A DNA stretch of 64,000 nucleotides from the NCBI GenBank assembly GCA_964617625.1, contig CAZTZL010000003.1:1-64000 (forward strand), written 5' to 3'. Below are positions 63,094 to 64,000 of this stretch, in pieces. Position 1 is the stretch's first letter; each line of letters begins with the position of its first letter. A program made the translations under genes and the position numbers. This stretch comes from CAZTZL01 sp964617625 (lineage in GTDB: Bacteria; Zhuqueibacterota; QNDG01; DSAB01). Under the pieces are notes generated by a model. It was not told the origin of the DNA. It saw nothing but the letters and a program-made list of their open reading frames with translations, and made no database searches.

Positions 63094-64000
63094 TCATTTC
63101 AGAAGTATCATTTTCCCGGCGCTTACAAATGAACCGGCCTGAATCCGACAGAAATAGACACCGCTTGCCGCCGGGCCATTCTGCGTAGCCCCGTTCCAGA
63201 CAAGGGTATGACGCCCCGGTTCCTGCGTTCGATCGGAAAGCCGGGCAATCTCGCGGCCCCGAAGATCGTGTACTGTGAGAATCACGTAACTTGCCGCGGG
63301 GAGATCATATGAAATCACGGTTGAGCTGTTAAACGGATTGGGATAATTTCCCATCAACCGGAAAGTCAATGGCTGGCTGTCGCGATCCGGATCTGCTCCC
63401 GTGTTTTCAAAAATGGCCTGCCATTTGGTCTTCGCCAGAGCCGCATTCCGTTTCAAATCGCTCAAGCTCTCTCCACCCAACACTGCAAATCCGACCACAA
63501 CAGATCCATCGACATCAATATCGAACGGACCGATTCCCACGACATGGGAATAATCGCTCTGTACATCTCCCAGTGTATCCTGCACACCACCGGACAGATC
63601 CGCCCATTTTTCTGTATCGGAATACCCGTCGTAGATCTCGGTCGGATTGTCTATACACCGGTAGATCGCGGCTCCGTTTCCGCTCAACACTTGAACCCCG
63701 CAGGAAAGGGGAGGATCCTCTTTGAAAATATAACCCAAATTCAATGTATTGTCAAAATCCGCCATATTGGTTCCCGAATCCATATTGGGATTCAATCCCA
63801 CATCCCAGTCCATAAAAAGAGCGAAATGAAGATTCCGTATCGTCTCGGAGGACAGATTATCCAGCCTGTAATGCAGAAGAACAAAATCTCCGTAAAGTGT
63901 ATCGTAAAACGCCAGAGCGGTTTGCTCCACTCCGAGATGTATTGGATTGACTGTATCGTCATCATTGAAAACTGTTTCCCCCTGTTCGTCGGCCAGCGGC
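63094..64000 (-). CDS. Type IX-secreted protein, C-terminal part
   Basis: The open frame continues past the right edge, so only the last 301 or so codons are seen. GTG at 63930 is in frame but upstream sequence (PLADEQGETVFNDDD) is also coding. The visible part has a beta-rich surface domain (FALFMDWDVGLNPNMDSG) and a textbook T9SS/FlgD-like sorting domain at the end: NYPNPFNSSTVISYDLP, then LTVHDLRGREIARL and GVYFCRIQAG. It shows that the organism uses type IX-like export. Related proteins include large C-terminally sorted proteases, but no catalytic region is visible here. Confidence 0.85.
   Translation of the reverse strand, partial: PLADEQGETVFNDDDTVNPIHLGVEQTALAFYDTLYGDFVLLHYRLDNLSSETIRNLHFALFMDWDVGLNPNMDSGTNMADFDNTLNLGYIFKEDPPLSCGVQVLSGNGAAIYRCIDNPTEIYDGYSDTEKWADLSGGVQDTLGDVQSDYSHVVGIGPFDIDVDGSVVVGFAVLGGESLSDLKRNAALAKTKWQAIFENTGADPDRDSQPLTFRLMGNYPNPFNSSTVISYDLPAASYVILTVHDLRGREIARLSDRTQEPGRHTLVWNGATQNGPAASGVYFCRIQAGSFVSAGKMILLK

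Overview
The window looks like a metagenome-derived bacterial scaffold from the FCB superphylum, most like candidate phylum KSB1 or Calditrichota rather than a true Bacteroidete. Exported proteins carry the C-terminal sorting domain of type IX secretion (the YPNPFN type). A PorV-like barrel and a TonB-dependent receptor are present, and there is a V-type ATPase subunit. Most genes have strong Shine-Dalgarno sites (AGGAGG type), and the promoters I can see are ordinary sigma-70 (TTGACT / 17 bp / TATATT or TACAAT), which argues against Bacteroidetes. The phylum is an inference; no rRNA or marker set is in view. A 100-N scaffold gap lies at 6163-6262.

Positions 1-42755 form a one-directional (minus-strand) hemicellulose/pectin side-chain degradation island. 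In transcription order it holds GDP-mannose 3,5-epimerase, a nucleotidyltransferase-kinase fusion, a sugar mutarotase, GH29 fucosidase, GH97, a small Cys-rich protein, GH3, a six-hairpin protein of unknown activity, two GH43s with a beta-rich protein between them, carboxylesterase, GH27, GH31, CE1 esterase, GH51, GH3, GH5, a decayed GH42, GH29, GH2 beta-galactosidase, GH127, GH2, and a partial GH43. GH5 + GH31 + GH3 + beta-galactosidases + fucosidases + GH51/GH43/GH127 fit decorated xyloglucan together with arabinose-rich side chains. Nearly all have signal peptides or lipoboxes. No SusC/SusD pair, sugar importer or endo-pectinase is seen.

Positions 43002-53392 hold a surface cassette: LacI-family regulator, TonB-dependent receptor, a 1188-residue T9SS cargo, a PorV-like barrel and a VWA/PA14 protein. 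A perfect 26-bp palindrome precedes the receptor gene, and a close variant lies just downstream of the regulator's own -10 box, so the regulator very probably controls both itself and the cassette.

Positions 53508-54062 carry tRNA-Phe(GAA) with its promoter and terminator, followed on the same strand by two identical 148-bp tandem repeats. Each repeat ends with a copy of the tRNA 3' end, and a degenerate older copy lies beyond. The layout recalls the repeats behind E. coli tyrT.

Positions 54204-64000 are ordinary core genes: an OmpA-like protein, a dGTPase-like HD hydrolase, a lipid kinase - PlsC - GlmU-like operon, a GNAT enzyme, then on the minus strand a PrsW protease, an orphan V-ATPase subunit D, a universal stress protein, a PTS EIIA, and the C-terminus of another T9SS cargo. 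The island shows erosion: a GH42 pseudogene, a GH2 stub, and an orphan sorting-domain fragment.
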